Below are positions 63,876 to 64,000 of a DNA stretch of 64,000 bases, one piece after another (the stretch's first letter is position 1; each line of letters opens with the position of its first letter). Position numbers and translations under genes: made by a program. A model generated the notes under the pieces. The model made no database searches. It saw only the letters and a program-made list of their open reading frames with translations, and was not told the origin of the DNA. The DNA comes from Clostridium_AD sp050717535 (GTDB lineage: Bacteria; Bacillota; Clostridia; Clostridiales; Clostridiaceae). The stretch covers positions 31,607-95,606 of the forward strand of contig NZ_JBOITM010000075.1 of the NCBI RefSeq assembly GCF_050717535.1, written 5' to 3'.

Positions 63876-64000
63876 GATACTCCCATGCCTAAAGGCATGG
63901 GGTTCTTAAATACATTATCTTCTCCTATACTCTCATTTATATAAAAACTATAAATTACAACATATAAGAACTAAATAACTTCTCTAAGACTTTTACTACC
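63876..64000 (-). mobile_element. End of an IS200/IS605-family element (partial)
   Basis: The perfect hairpin CCCATGCC-TAAA-GGCATGGG (63882-63889 and 63894-63901) directly borders the truncated Hsp70 gene. Small GC-rich subterminal hairpins like this are the transposase recognition signal of IS200/IS605 elements. A minus-strand frame (GSKSLREVI, stop at 63973) enters from the right edge and ends about 70 bases before the hairpin, as tnpB does in such elements. The element continues past the window. Confidence 0.55.
63971..64000 (-). CDS. Possible C-terminus of a TnpB-like protein (partial)
   Basis: Only nine codons (GSKSLREVI) and the stop are visible, running in from the right edge. The TnpB assignment rests solely on its position before the IS605-like hairpin. 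It could be any frame. Confidence 0.25.
   Translation of the reverse strand, partial: GSKSLREVI

Overview
The window is AT-rich DNA with strong Shine-Dalgarno sites, TTG and GTG starts, a V-type ATPase gene, a SpoVB-type flippase, a GerMN lipoprotein, ArsR and HxlR regulators, FeoAB, a solitary type IV prepilin peptidase/pilin pair and a PPi-type phosphofructokinase. This points to a spore-forming anaerobe of the genus Clostridium (sensu lato). No rRNA, tRNA or CRISPR array was seen.

Layout. 1-5.5 kb (minus strand): start of a V-ATPase operon, a B12-binding radical SAM protein overlapping a methyltransferase-like gene, a zinc phospholipase C-like protein, an anchored beta-propeller and a rubrerythrin. 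5.6-16 kb: two convergent MOP flippases separated by a shared terminator, RluA pseudouridine synthase, an M20 amidohydrolase, an extended FtsA-like ATPase and a PcrA/UvrD-type helicase. 16-29.5 kb: pncB, a HesB-like protein, ndk, an HxlR regulator, a Nudix hydrolase, an MFS exporter behind a probable attenuator, a DacA-type carboxypeptidase, ArsR, an EamA transporter, a P-loop HPr-kinase/PEPCK-like protein, a 190-bp palindromic element and topB. 29.6-35.2 kb: the YhaN/YhaO (SbcCD-like) pair and threonine aldolase.

35.2-37.1 kb is the most unusual part: two related copies of a ~440-490 nt structured RNA lie in tandem on the plus strand around a GerMN lipoprotein gene on the minus strand. Ten or more sequence blocks recur in the same order with almost constant spacing, one helix shows compensatory base changes, and each copy ends in a hairpin. 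I cannot assign them to a family from memory.

37-52.7 kb: SprT-like protease, VIT/VWA protein, PPi-PFK, a small membrane protein, prepilin peptidase and pilin, adenine deaminase, two RNase H-like proteins, the feoA-feoB-Cys-rich-protein operon with a promoter and Fur-like box, and argS behind a T-box leader. 52.7-56 kb is decaying: a DUF255 thioredoxin-domain gene has an in-frame stop within its CxxC region, a small ORF is frameshifted, and a truncated Nudix gene is fused to another DUF255 fragment. 56-64 kb: a CWB2 cell-wall protein, a soluble chemoreceptor fused to a family 5 solute-binding domain, and a chaperone cluster (J-TPR-SEC-C protein, TPR protein, Hsp70) whose Hsp70 gene is cut by what looks like an IS200/IS605-family element running off the window.
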